A stretch of DNA of 64,000 nucleotides from positions 2,277,001 to 2,341,000 of the forward strand of contig JAOTOL010001635.1 in the NCBI GenBank assembly GCA_034440575.1, read 5' to 3'. Source of the DNA: Imbricaverruca yamaguchii. Taxonomy: Eukaryota; Arthropoda; Thecostraca; Neoverrucidae. The position numbers and the translations under genes are program-made. The notes beneath the pieces are model-generated. The model ran no database searches. It saw only the letters and a list, made by a program, of their open reading frames with translations, and was not told where the DNA came from. The first letter of the stretch is position 1, and the number at the start of each line of letters is the position of its first letter. Positions 1-11,929 of this stretch are shown here, in pieces.

Positions 1-135
1 CGTGGTGTGGGGCAGCTCCAGACTGCCAGCCGCCGCGAGGTCTCCGTGGCGTGGGGCAGCTCCAGACTGCCAGCCGCCGCGAGGTGTCCGTGGTGTGGGG
101 CAGCTGCAGACTGGCAGCCGCCGCGAGGTCTCCGA
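1..135. repeat. 44-bp tandem repeat, three copies, truncated by the window edge
   Basis: Units at 1, 45 and 89 share ggggcagctccagactgcca. The array may extend left of the window. Confidence 0.9.
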
Positions 136-2906
136 GGTGCGGCCGGCGCCGGACTGCTGTGGCAGCTCCACGCCCGCTGTAATCCCGGTGCGGAGAGCGG
201 GCCTCGCCGCGGTGCGACGCGTCCCAGAGCCACACCTGACGTGACGTCACGTGGTTCAACGTCCAACATGGACACATGGTGCCTTCACGACGATATTGCT
301 GCATAGGCTGCAGGCAGAAGGGCCAAAGTATTGAACCATCAACGGTGCCGGTTAAGGCGGCGAGCAACGCTCAGCGCGGTATGAGCTCGGTTGATGTCAA
401 GCTGGACGAGCGTGTTTCGGCCAGGATTTGCTGCGTCACTAATGCGTTGCGCAAGGACGTGCAGTAGCCAGCTGATCATCGGATTCATCCGCACGGTATG
501 TGGTCATCTGCATGGCATTCGCATTTCTGAGCGGTAACCTGAATGCCGCCCGGCCTGCCTCGAAACACCGGCGCCGACCTGCAGTTCGGACGCACACCGC
601 CAGGCGACGGTAGCAGGCGACACGATTGCCGGATTTTCCGATAGGTGGCTCTGCCGACGGCGAGACGTGCCCGTGTAGAATGTGGACTTATCAGCTGCAT
701 CTCAGCTGGATATTCTCGAAAGTGTTCTCGCGCCGCTTTCGTTCCAACTCACTCACCTTGATTTACGATTCAGTGAGAGTTGCGTAACGCGGTGCCTCGA
801 CTTATTTGATAACACTGTATTTCGGGTTGTGGAGTGGTCTGACAAGATATTACCAGGCCACTGCAATTGTAAAGTAGTAATGCCAGATCCTACTGATTAC
901 GATGTAGCGTGGTGTGCAGAACGTGGCTGCGTTCATGGAATATTTACGCGAGCCGGATCTGTACTGCAAAACGCGAGCTATCTGAAGGGAATATTGGCTC
1001 CATGGAGCTATTTTGTGGACATATTGAGAAACACCTTCAGATTGCAATGCATGCCGATTAAGTACATAGTGCATAGAGATAACTGTCTGTGCACTTACAT
1101 AGGTGACATGGATTGTAACTACAGGAGTGTCTATTGATGAAAATTTGTTGATAGTAAGGACATTACCTTGGATAACTATTTGGTCTAATCTCAGTTGTCG
1201 GGAGTGGGTTAGGCAATTATTTTCCTTGTGATCATCGTTGTACGACGAGTTCGTCCAGTCAGGAAAGCTCATCCGACCTTCGTTCTGCATTGTCTCCTTC
1301 ACGTACGCAGCTGATCTAGTGATGTAGCGATGTGGCGAGCCAGTAGTTCTGCTGGCGGTGTTACGGGCACAGCTCTTGTCGCCCCTGGCAGGACAGGCTC
1401 TGTCTCTTCATGGGTTTGTGCCTAGCACCCCAAGGGCGAGCGACAGTTGTGAAGTACTTCGATAAGTTCTGAGACCCAGCGGCGGCGTAGCTGTCAAACC
1501 ACAACGTAACCGCACATTACAGGCGCAGGTATTGATTGACACATTGACTCGAATGCGATCCTGATTCGAGTGGTATTGAGTCGAGTCAGAATCGATGCTA
1601 CCATATCCATAAATTATACGTATATAATATGGTTGCGTAGCACGCATTGGTGTGCATGTTTGTGACACCAGTATGGTCAAAGGGCGATGTTCGTTCACAT
1701 CATTCTTTACATAATTGAATCGAAAAGATCGATGGTGGGAAACCTGACGCAACATCTATTGCAATGTGCAGGGTTTCGTATTTGATTTTGCGTTAAGATA
1801 ATTCCCTTGTTCCGATAAATCCTTGCTTGATGTTTTCAATCTCATTTAAGTGCACGCACATACATGACAAATTGGTGTAACTTGGCACACATTTATATTT
1901 GATTCCATGCCACACTTTCCCTCTGCCCCGGCTAATCACTTAGAATTATGATTCAACCAAGTGTTTTCCATTGGATCGAGTCAATCCTGATTCATGAAAA
2001 TTATTAACACTTTGAGCCGCCTTGAGTCAACTAGATTCTACTGGAAAACCGAGCACAGCCATGCTTTCGATTGTGTACTCGTGTGTAGTATCGTGCGATA
2101 ACCGGGCGTCCGGTATCGCTGCGTCCTCACGTGAACGTCCATATCGGTGTTGCCTGCACGCATTTTGGATGGGGGACAGTTTTAGGTCGATTATTTACAG
2201 GAAATGATACAAGCATAGCGATACAATTTACGATGTTTGAGAGACGCTGGTGCCCGTTCCCGGGCGGTGGTGATGCCCATGGTTTGTGTTGCTTGTGGGA
2301 TCTCCAATGGAGCACAGTGGCTCATAGTTGGCACCACAAATGGCGAGAGCAGCGCACCCGAGCGATCAGCTGACCGGGGCTGTCGTGTGGTGGGCTATAT
2401 TTGTACCCGTAGCATTTGCTTGTTGTTTGTGCTGATCGGTCAAGGTCGAGGTCAATGTCGAGGTCATTCGAGATGGCAAACATGGTTGCTGACGCAGAAC
2501 GATGTGAGGAGATGGCAACTGCAGTCAGAAAGTGGCCAGCTGGTGTGCCTTTGGAGCTCCGTCATCCCTTTGTCCATTTGCTCGGAGCAAGGAGCCAACC
2601 GCACTGCCAAGTTTCGCGGCAAGAGTGAGAACTCGGTCACGTCTCCGTACCGGACAGTCACCAGCCACCTGGAAGCATCAAACGACAAGCAAGACCCGGG
2701 AAAGCCACCAAGTTCGAATTCGGTACCAAAATCTTCCGGTGCCAGGTGTCAATTTCCATTGGCGCCCAACCCGCAAAGTTGCACGTGGAGACCGGACTGG
2801 TCGATAGGACACATTCCACCCTGAACGGGAAGTCCTCCCCGGGCTTGATGGCGGTGGAACGCCGAGGCGCAAAATGACCCAAGTAGTCGACCTACCCGGA
2901 AATAAT
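136..2906. other. No recognised gene
   Basis: Mixed unique sequence. The 151-codon open frame at 682-1137 has ordinary base composition, no GC3 bias like the real exons here and no recognisable motif, so I do not call it a gene. 1140-2100 is AT-richer intergenic or intronic DNA. Confidence 0.5.
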
Positions 2907-3207
2907 CCACCCATCACCACCATCCGGAAGCATCAATCCACCCATCACCACCACCAGGACACACCAATCCACCCATCACCACCACCCGGAAGCGTCAATC
3001 CACCCATCACCACCAGGACACACCAATCCACCCATCCCCATCACCCGGAAGCACCAATCCACGCATCACCACCAGCCGGGAGCACCGATCCACCCACCCT
3101 CGCCACCCGGAAGCACCAATCCGCCCGTCACCACCACCGAAAGCACCAATCCACCCATCCCCACACCCGGAAGCACCAACCCACCCATCACCACCAGCCG
3201 GCAGCGG
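2907..3207. repeat. 28-31-bp minisatellite, about 10 copies
   Basis: Diverged units with the core aatccacccatcaccaccac, strongly purine/pyrimidine-skewed (C-rich on +). Confidence 0.9.
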
Positions 3208-3209
3208 TT

Positions 3210-4390
3210 TTCCGTGTTGTCTGCGAGACGATCTGACAGTTGGCAGCGTCGCGCTCTGAATGTGTGTCGGTTTGCGCGGGAGGCCGACCTGCTACTTGAG
3301 CCCGCGGACGATGGTATCAATATGCCAGGCGGACGGCCAGCCGCTACCAGACAGCACACAAATGGCACACCGACGTCTGCGCCGGCCCAGCCGTGTCCAC
3401 CCGAACACCGCCGAGAGCTCGTGCACACGGGTGAATGATCACATCTAGCGTAGGAGGAAGTTGCCATCCCCTCGACTTGAATGTCTACTTCCCCGACCCT
3501 GTGGTCTGTTCCCTGAACTTTGAACGATCAGGTTCGTGGACAAGTTGATTTGGCATATATGACGTTGCACTTGCCATGCAAAATAACAAGTATAGACAAT
3601 ATTCCCTGTCAGCTACGACTATGACCAATAGAATAGACACAACACTATCTTTGAACGATTTTGGGACATTTATTGCCCTAAAGCCCTAATAACTGACAGG
3701 GACATTCATTGTGAGAATAACAGATATGCGAATTTGTATTTCAAGAGATCCCCATCTGATTTTACCTATTTGCAATGATATTTAAATAGTGAATCAGGAC
3801 CGTTGTTTTTTGGTTCATTTTTTAAACGACATTTCAAGCTTCCTTCATAGGTATCAAAAGTGGCACTTCCCATCGAGAAAGCTATTCAGCGTTGTGCAGT
3901 ACATATGAGCGTGGAGGAGATGGCAGAGGGGCAGCCAATTCCTCATCTCGTCCACCAACACTATGGACGAGCTTTACATTGATCCTATGTTTGCTCTATG
4001 TAAATTATTGATCACGAAATTGATTCTGTGAATCCTCCCACTCACAACTTTGGGACAGTTCCTGCACCACTGGCAGCACATTTTCAACAAAATGCATCAA
4101 GTCTGTAGGAACAGGTCTCCTTGGGAGGAAAGCTTGAGAAGTTAAAGCTAGATGTAGCGATATGAACTCAGTATCCTACTCATATGGAAATTAACCACTG
4201 GCCAGAAATGAATCTGTGAGATTGTCTAGGAAGTGCATATTAGATCCAAACTGTTTGCTATTTATATTTTGCCGTTTTAGCCATGCTCCGGCGATCTGTG
4301 TCTCAGATCAGACCGCGTTCTGAGCACCTGACCGGGGGGAGGTCCTCACCAAGGCATCGGAGACCCGTGCCCCATCCGTCGCACGAGAGT
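3210..4390. other. No gene seen; AT-rich unique sequence
   Basis: 3470-4300 is AT-rich with no long open frame, RNA gene or array. Confidence 0.5.
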
Positions 4391-4391
4391 G

Positions 4392-4655
4392 ACATCTGAC
4401 CGGCACGTGTGGCGACGTTTGCCCCTCTGTGCCACAGTGACATGTCCACATGAGGAGTGGCCTCTGACCGGCACGTGAGGCGACGCTTGTCCAGCTGGCT
4501 ACAGTGACATGTCCACGTGATGAGTGGCCTCTGACTGCCACGTGTGGCGACGTTTGTCCAGCTGGCTACAGTGACATGTCCACGTGATGAGTGGCCTCTG
4601 ACCGGCACGTGAGGCGACGCTTTTCCAGCTGGCTACAGTGACGATTCAACACTTC
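4392..4655. repeat. 67-bp tandem repeat, about 4 copies
   Basis: cctctgaccggcacgtgagg recurs at 4461, 4528 (variant) and 4595, a 67-bp period. Each unit carries two CACGTG-type hexamers. Confidence 0.85.
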
Positions 4656-4947
4656 CCGTCGGTGCGGGCGCCACCTCCCGGCAGAGCTATTCCCGGTGGG
4701 CACGTGCCACCGTCACCGACGCAGCCAGTTCGTCGGCGTCGACGCGCCCCGTCGGACCGCGCTCTGATCCCGCCGCGCAGGTCGCGGCAAGGTTAGGTCA
4801 GGTCACCGTGCCGAGCCAGCTCCTGCCAGGTCGAGTAGAGGTGTTCCAGTCGCCAGTCGTGCCAGTGGTGTGGTGGTCGTGGTCGCCGTTCAGAAGATGC
4901 CAATGGCGCGTTGGCAGTGGGTCGGACTTGTGCGTCGGTACCCGAGC

Positions 4948-5568
4948 CTGTGGTACTAGCTCCGCCCGGCTGTGGTACTCGCTCCGTCCGAGTGGTACTC
5001 GCTCCGTCCGACAGTGGTACTCGCTCCGTCCGGCAGTGGTACTCGCTCCGTCCGGCTGTGGTACTCGCTCCGTCCGACAGTGGTACTCGCTCCGTCCGGC
5101 AGTGGTACTCGCTCCGTCCGGCAGTGGTACTCGCTCCGTCCGGCAGTGGTACTCGCTCCGTCCGGCTGTGGTACTCGCTCCGTCCGGCAGTGGTACTCGC
5201 TCCGTCCGGCAGTGGTACTCGCTCCGCCTGGCAGTGGTACTCGCTCCGTCCGGCAGTGGTACTCACTCCGTCCGACAGTGGTACTCGCTCCGCCTGGCAG
5301 TGGTACTCGCTCCGTCCGACAGTGGTACTCGCTCCGTCCGGCAGTGGTACTCGCTCCGTCCGGCAGTGGTACTCGCTCCGTCCGACAGTGGTACTCGCTC
5401 CGTCCGGCAGTGGTACTCGCTCCGTCCGGCAGTGGTACTCGCTCCGTCCGAGTGGTACTCCGTCCGGCAGTGGTACTCGCTCCGTCCGGCAGTGGTACTC
5501 GCTCCGTCCGAGTGGTACTCCGTCCGGCTGTGGTACTCGCTCCGTCCGAGTGGTACTCGCTCCGAGTG
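4948..5568. repeat. 22-bp minisatellite, about 28 copies
   Basis: Core gtggtactcgctccgtccgg with an occasional 18-bp variant unit. Long open frames on both strands (257-455 codons) are repeat artefacts. Confidence 0.95.
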
Positions 5569-5814
5569 TGACGGCAGTGATCAGTTCCACGTCACGTCCG
5601 GCCGACGCCCGTCTCGCGAGCCCAGAGGGACGGCCGGTGTTCGGCGACACTGCAACCCTCGACGCTTTAAATAGCGGCCGTTGATGGGGCCGCGCCGGCT
5701 GGGCCGCTGGAGCGCTGCTGGAGACAGACAGCTGACCGCTGCACCGACGCAGATCAACCCAGCTGATCGCCGGACTGGCTATTCGGGATACAGCCGGGCT
5801 CAGCCAATTCTGGG

Positions 5815-6095
5815 CACGGTGGTGACCATATGGTGGCCCGCCAGCAGTGGTGACCCGATGGTGGCCTGGCCGCAGTGGTGACACGGTGGTAGTGGCTTGA
5901 CAGCGAGCTGGACAGCGACAGCGACCCGGTGGTGACCCGATGGTGGCCTGACCCCAGTGGTGACCCGATGGTGGCCTGGTCGCAGTGGTACACGGTGGTA
6001 GTGGCTTGACAGCGAGCTGGACAGCGACCCGGTGGTGGCCCGATGGTGGTCTGACCGCAGTGGTGACCCGGTGGTAGCCTGACATCAGGCTGGGC
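5815..6095. repeat. 28-bp-based compound repeat
   Basis: gacccgatggtggcctg and cagtggt units alternate, with a longer duplicated block (gtggtagtggcttgacagcg at 5886 and 5995). Confidence 0.8.
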
Positions 6096-6465
6096 AGTGA
6101 CCGGGTGGCGACTCGACCCGATCGTCGGCGGAGACCTGACACTGACCTGACCGCAGTCACGGTGTGATCGTGTGAATCTGGTGAGCCGGTGGTGATCCAA
6201 CCTCGGTCCGCCGGTGACCGGGGTGTCGCAGTGCGGCCTACGACCTGTGTCGCCCGGCAGTCTGCCAGACGGCCGTGTCGAGTCAGCCCGGCACTCGGAC
6301 GGCACCGGGACAGCCGGCGCTATTCCTGTCGCCCGACCATGCTGGCTAACAGCTGGCAAAACTCATATCAGAGGCGACGAGCCGACATCCGACGGGATGG
6401 CCGGGTCAGCTGCGAGATGAGCTGAGCTGAGTTGAGTTGACCGTACCAGATCACCGCGCCAGCGT

Positions 6466-6596
6466 GGCTCACCGCACCAACCCAGCTCGACCGGCAGTGC
6501 AGCGTACCGCGCCAACCCAGCTCAACAGACAATACAGCGTACCGCATCAACCCAGCTCAATCGGCAATACAGCGCACTGCGCCAACCCATTTGTCC
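6466..6596. repeat. 35-bp tandem repeat, about 4 copies
   Basis: cgccaacccagctcaa units with interspersed tacagcg. Confidence 0.8.
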
Positions 6597-6753
6597 ACAG
6601 CAGTCGAAGAAGCTGTGAGGACGAGTGAGGAGGAGCTCTGTCGGTGACCGACACCTGCTCACTGGCGTCCGGTCACCTTTCTTCCCGCGCCCACTTCAAG
6701 TGAACCCTTTGAACACTTTGAACTCCTTGATCCCTTTGAGCTCAGGCCGTGCG

Positions 6754-7933
6754 ATGCTGACCGCGGCTACAACACCGCCTGGTGCGGCCGACGGCGACGG
6801 GTGTCGAGTGGCTCCCGTGGCCAGCGTCGGTAGCTCCGTGAGCGTGGGTTCGGATCGGCAGGAGAGCGAGGCTGAGCCGCCGCCGCCGCTGCCGCCGCGC
6901 CGCGCCGTCGCCGGCCAGGCGTCGTGCGGCGGGCCCTCCAGTCCATCCCGGCCCGCCCCCGGGCCGACAGACAGTCCCGCGCGGCGACGGCGGCTGTCGC
7001 TGAGCGACGCGTGCGCCTCGCTGCTGGAGCGGCTGCACAGGCCGTGCGCGGTGTGCGGCTGCCGGAAGCGCGGCGGCTGTCGGTGCGCCAAGTGCGAGCT
7101 GCCGCAGCCGCAGTCGCAGCCGACGTCTCCCGCGGCGCAGCGAAGTCGGCGGCCGAATGCCATCGACTGGATTCAGTCCGCGATGGCTTCCGTCTCCGAG
7201 CTGGACATCTCCGCGGCGTCTGCCTCCCGGCAGAACATCTCCGCGGCGACCTCCGAGCGCGATCTGCGGCGGCGCGCTCGCCCCGCCGCCGCCGCCGATG
7301 CGGCCGACTACCGACCGGTGCTGTGGTCGTGCACGGAGCAGTGGGAGCGCAACTACCTGGTGCTGGGCGTGGCCGAGTGGCGGCTGGAGCGGCGGCGTCG
7401 GCGGCCCGACCGTCCGCTGCTCTCCGGGCTCGGCGGCTGGCTTCGCCTGACGCCGGCCGGCCGTCGGCGCCAGAGCGCCGCCGCCGCCGCAGCGCCACCT
7501 CTCGTCGCACGTGGCGCACCGCAGCAGACGGCGCCCGCCCTGCTGGCGGAGGCGGTGGGACCGGCCGAATGGTGGGCTGGCCGGCCGGCTGAAGTGGGCG
7601 TGGAGGACGCACCACTGCGGCAGACTGAGGCACGCCGAGGGCACACAGTCGCTTTGGATGGGGAAACAGACACAGGTCACAGCAATGCGTTGGACCAAAC
7701 GGGTCTACCTGCCGATCGCGGATCGATGCTGGCGAAAGCAGAAACTGGTACAGTGATCGCCCCTGCATTGAACACGACCGTGTCGCTAGACGTGGCTGTA
7801 CAGTCGTCTCGAGTTGACAGCAGTGCTCCAGCAGTGGCGGAAGCGGTGGTGGTGGAGCCCGTGACGTCCGTGCACTCTTCGCCTTCCTTAGCCCAGGACA
7901 CAGTCTACGGGCGAATACCCTCCGCAAGCGTAC
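6754..7933 (+). CDS. Candidate first exon, disordered protein with cysteine cluster
   Basis: Open frame from ATG 6754 (G at -3) through at least 7933, where TAC-GTAAGAT is a good donor (phase 1); unspliced it would run to 8172. GC at third positions is very high up to about 7590 and weaker after. Composition is disordered and rich in Pro, Ser, Arg and Ala (EAEPPPPLPPRR; RPAAAADAAD). A cluster CAVCGCRKRGGCRCAKC near residues 97-113 has seven cysteines, and a hydrophobic-aromatic stretch QWERNYLVLGVAEWRLERR lies near residue 205. No catalytic domain is recognisable. Inference: a long alternative N-terminal exon of the downstream gene, or a separate gene. The sequence around 6720-6750 (gatccctttgagctcag) could also be an acceptor, which would make this an internal exon. 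GC-driven open frames on the other strand overlap it, so coding status needs transcript support. Confidence 0.45.
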
Positions 7934-8194
7934 GTAAGATACCTGGCTGTTGGGCATGGCAATTCCAGTGCAACGTATCGTGCAATGTCTGCGAGTCGCG
8001 AAGTTCCATGGGTTCGCATTTCTCGTCGTTTGCAAACATTATATTTATTGCTCACTCGCTGCATGACCGACGCAGTCGATGCGCCCATAAACTAAAGTAT
8101 TGCTCACTCATCTTCCCACGACCGTGGAAAGAAAATATTGGCATGCATAGCACGCATATAGCACATTCATAAGCAATTAACCTATAGCTTTACC

Positions 8195-8480
8195 CATAAA
8201 GACATAAAGATATAACATGATAGGTGCAACCATGAACCACAAGGGCCCTTCTTGGTTGCACTCTGGACACTGAACCAGTTAACTATCACATCCGTCGACC
8301 AGCCTAACAAGCCACAACTCTATCCACTTTAGGATGCTACCTACAATATCATGGACCTGCAGCTGCATCAATAACCATTTATGGAGTACCTTGTCAAAGG
8401 CCTTACTAAAGTCAAGATATGCTACATGCAAGATATGCCTGATTTCCCCGATCATATTGTTCTTCTTTACTCATTATACA
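8195..8480 (-). mobile_element. Non-LTR retrotransposon (LINE) reverse-transcriptase fragment
   Basis: On the minus strand the sequence reads VAYLDFSKAFDKVLHKWLL at about 8430-8375, followed by ILKWIELWL. D-F-S-K-A-F-D-x-V-x-H is the signature of reverse transcriptase region 2/2a in jockey/CR1-type LINEs. An in-frame stop follows at about 8289, and the distal part (PECNQEGPL) is shared with a copy at about 56950. The fragment is truncated and inactive. Confidence 0.7.
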
Positions 8481-9091
8481 TGAACCTAGATACCATTAGT
8501 CTCCAGATGAGCGGTGGCAAAAGGTGGCCGATGTGGCTCCCGAACCACAGGCTCAGTATCGGACATGAACTCGTTGTTGCCACCGAACAATGTGTGAACT
8601 GTGAACGGTGTGGACGGACGCAATTCTCTTCTCAGACAGTCTGCGGATACGTAAATGCCGCGTCACAAAGTTACTCTGCGTATTGCACGAGTTCTGTGGT
8701 GATGTGGGAAATGTTGCCACATAACCTTTCCTCTCTGTACAGGATCGGAGCTAATTAGGGGAAATATTGGCATGGAAGCTGGTACAATTCAAAGGAAAAG
8801 TAGGCAGTTGTATGTATTGGACGGAGTTTTACGAAATGTGGCATCTGATGCATGAATCTGCTTACTATTCTTTCACTGGCAGCCGGGGTGGGGACTGCTT
8901 TAGAAGTATGTTCGAAAATGAAGTATGTTGCTACCTCAGTGAATATTCCACCGGACAATTAAAGCATTTTCGATCACTGTGGATGGGTGAGACACTTTTC
9001 CCTGCCTTTAACATGGTCTTCGAGTCCCTGGTCTGGTTTGTGTGTGCGTCCAAACGATCAAATAACCTGACCCTGCCCCAGACGAGGGGAC

Positions 9092-9265
9092 CACGGTAGC
9101 TCAGTTGGTAGAGCGTCGAGCTCTTGCTGGACAACTCGGTTGTGGGTTCGAATCCCGAAACCGGCGGCATTTACCGAGTCCACCCGCGAACAATCGGTGT
9201 GAGAGGTTGGCGACGTTATATAATCTAGCGATTGAATGCGCCGTAAAAGAACCCAAGGTTCTTCT
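9092..9265 (+). mobile_element. tRNA-derived SINE
   Basis: A tRNA-like head with intact A box (ggtagctcagttggtagagc) and B box (gggttcgaatccc) is followed by a body containing acaatcggtgtgagaggttgg and a tail ending gcgccgtaaaagaaccc. The same body appears at 30.26, 31.13 and 36.2 kb, so this is a retroposon and not a tRNA gene. Confidence 0.75.
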
Positions 9266-10749
9266 TTCTCCCTTAGGCGAGGGCGATGTCAGGGTTACAA
9301 TTTCCGATCCATGTGTTTCGGATACTTTTATCGGGAGGCACACTGCACCAAGTTTCGGGAGATTGGTATCGTAAGACACATTCCATCAGGTCTCCGGAGA
9401 CATACTGCACTAGGTCACCGTGAGACTACTCTCGGGAGACACACTCCACCAGGTCTCCGACGAACATTGCCTTAGTGGTACTATGCCTAATAGTCAATCT
9501 GCATGTTCTTTTGCCCGGGTGTGGTGGAAAAATGTACGTTAAGAACATCCCAGAACTATATGGTATAAGCATACTTTTCGCTGATGGGGCAAGTGGCATA
9601 TTTGCGCCCGCATGATTTTTTATCTGATTCTGGACCGGAACCTGTTCTTGCTCAGACAATAATGTCCCACCACTGGTGGAAACTGTAGGTTTGATTTGCC
9701 ATTGAAACTTGCATCATTAAGCGGGGCAATCTGAAAATTCGCGACTTTAGGAGGCTCCAGACAGCGAGCTCTTTCTGTACAATGTGGTCACGCCTCAAGC
9801 AACCTCATAACACATTCTTGAAGGCTGTATTATGGAGTGAAAATCTGCGGCTCTGTGCATCTCCAGTCATCGTGAATACTCCATTTACTGTCTCCTATAA
9901 GGATGCAAGATCTATAGCCGAATGCGTTTTTGCGTGCACCCAGCACTACGTCCTGCAGCCATTCAGAACATGTCAAGTTCTCTCTCCTGTGGCTAAGTCC
10001 GGGCCACTGTAAGCATGGCGCGGATAGTCGCACGTCGTGAGCGATCGCCTTCGGCCAGCTACGGTCTGGTGGTTACCCGAGAACCTGGGCCGTGCCCGTG
10101 ACCGCAGCCGCAGCCGCAGCCGCAGCCGCGTTTGCCGAGCGGACCGCATCTCGACTGGGTAAGCAGCTGTGCGTGAGGGCGGTCACGCCTGACCGCTATT
10201 GTTTGCCCGGCTATTGTTGGAGTGGAGCGATGGCCGGCCGCACGCAGGTGCGCCCGGCGACGCCCGGACCTCGCTGCGGCACCGGATTTCCAGCCGACAC
10301 GGATGCTGCCGGCTGCAGGAAGCTGTGTCTGCGGCTGTTCTCGGCTGCAGCAGCGGCCGTGGGAACGCACAAGGCGGGTTTGCACTGGAGCCGACATGGA
10401 TGGCTGTGTGCCGAGCGGCCTCCCCGCCAACCGAGGCTTCGCGGCGGTGCGTGCTGCAAAATATCGGCTCGTGCGATTGGGTATCACGAAGGCGAGCTGC
10501 CTGTTGCTCGCGCGATGGCGTTATGTGTGGCCGTTGGTTCGCCCGCACAGCCGCGTGTCCCGTGTCGCTGGAACCCGAGCGTCTGGCTTCACGCACACAC
10601 GCGTCTTCCGTCTGCCTGTCGGTCTTCCGTCGGCCTGATCGAGGCAGACGACAGGTCGCCTCGCTCACCCCGTCCGCGCCCGCTGCCGTGGTCACCGGCC
10701 GGCCATTGAATGGCTTCGCCTGGCGCTCCGGTGTGAATCACCTCAAGTT

Positions 10750-11175
10750 CATGGCTCTCCATCGTGACGTAGCCGGTCGTGACGCGGGGCTCGGGCTGGG
10801 CAGGTGGCGGCAGACGACGACGGGCGGACGGCGGCCGGCGGCGGCGCCGCGCCGCCGGCCGGCCCGCGGGCGCCCTCCGCATTGGCCGCGTCGCTGCCGG
10901 CGCACGGTGCGAGGCTGTCGCCGCGTGCGCGCCGGCAGTGTCCGGTTGAGCTGCGTGCCGGTGCGGCGGTCGGCGCGCGTCTGCACGAACGTGGGCGAAC
11001 GCGGCGCGCCGTGCGACCCTGAGCGGCCTGCCGCCGGCCTGCCGGTGGAGCCCGCCGCTGGAGCCGGTCGCTGGAGCCGGTCGCGGCGGCCGCCAGTCGA
11101 GCTGCGGACGGCGAGGGCAGCGCACCTGGCCGCCGCCGCCGCCATCGCGTGAAGTGGGCTGCGGCCGCAGCCGAC
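10750..11175 (+). promoter_or_regulatory. CpG-dense GC-rich region ahead of the 11-kb candidate exon
   Basis: About 430 bp of extreme GC content with frequent CG dinucleotides (for example ggcggcggcgccgcgccgcc near 10840) directly upstream of ATG 11176. No TATA box is visible. It is plausibly a CpG-type promoter and 5' UTR. Many open frames on both strands here reflect composition rather than coding. Confidence 0.35.
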
Positions 11176-11496
11176 ATGTCCATGTACAAGTTCCACACGG
11201 GCGGCGACCGGCTCTTCATGTCGGCCGGCCGCCAGACGGACGAGCTGAGCGTGCGCGAGCGCGACGCGGTGCCCGACCTGGCGCAGGTGATCACGTCGCG
11301 CCGGATGGCCTCCGACGTGCACGAGTCGACCAACGAGCTGCACCGCACCGAGCGGCAGGGCGCCATGAAGTCGATCACGATGCGCGTCATCAAGAAGACG
11401 ACCACGCTGTCGCGCGGCCACCAGAAGACGCGCATGGAGAGCCTCGTGGAGACCACCGACGGACGCGTGGTGGTGCCCGTCAAGCAGCAGCCGCAG
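11176..11496 (+). CDS. Candidate alternative first exon of the spectraplakin gene
   Basis: 107 codons from ATG 11176 (second ATG at 11182) to a CAG-GTCAGG donor at 11497, phase 0. Start MSMYKFHTGGDRLFM; later AMKSITMRVIKKTTTLSRG and MESLVETTDGRVVVP. Codons are strongly GC-biased in the third position and the protein looks ordered in charge pattern, which separates it from surrounding sequence. It follows about 400 bp of extremely GC-rich CpG-dense DNA, as expected of a promoter and 5' UTR. Inference: it is an N-terminal exon whose phase-0 donor can join the phase-0 CH2 exon at 36379, giving an isoform without CH1, a type known for Short stop. It could instead join CH1 exons I failed to see, or belong to another gene. 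I do not recognise the protein segment with certainty. Confidence 0.6.
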
Positions 11497-11625
11497 GTCA
11501 GGTCACGCGTCACGACACGAGCGCTGGACGCAGGTCAGGTCACACGTTACTGCACGCGCGCTGGACACGGGTCAGGTCACAAGTCACCGCACGTGTGCTG
11601 GACGCATGCCAGGTCGAGGACGCCT
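11497..11625. repeat. Degenerate ~37-50-bp repeat containing the upstream donor
   Basis: The donor context gcaggtcaggtcacg (11494-11508) recurs as gcaggtcaggtcacac near 11530 and gggtcaggtcacaa near 11569, each followed by a tgctggac or cgctggac block. Confidence 0.6.
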
Positions 11626-11929
11626 AACTGCAGATGCTTGTTTATTTCGAGGACACAGAGTTTCGGTTCAGGTGGCGGCACTCGTAGAAGTCGCAGGTCA
11701 AGTGAAAAGACACGTTGGCCCAGGTATCCTGAATGTGCATGGCAGTCAGCAGTAGGTACCTTGAAAGACCCGGAAGTGCAGGTCAGGTCATGGGTGGGGC
11801 CCAGTAGGCGTAGGCAGGGCGTACGGACACCGATGTGCTCGTTGCGCTATAGGAACACGGTAGGCCCGGGGAGTGCGCATGAAGACAGGCGCAGGCTAGG
11901 TAAAACACAGCCTCATGAGGACTGAATCA

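Noticed and set aside
682..1137. 151-codon open frame
   Set aside because: No recognisable motif, no third-position GC bias as in the true exons, and an antisense frame of the same length is also open.
2237..2824. 195-codon open frame
   Set aside because: No motif; overlapping frames on both strands are open to similar lengths; no exon-like splice sites in a sensible context.
9092..9170. A functional tRNA gene (good A and B boxes)
   Set aside because: It is followed by a body shared with three other dispersed copies, so it is a SINE head.
11490..11600. Direct repeats of AGGTCA as nuclear-receptor response elements
   Set aside because: The AGGTCAGGTCA words are better explained as copies of the adjacent donor sequence within a local repeat; spacing does not follow a standard DR series.
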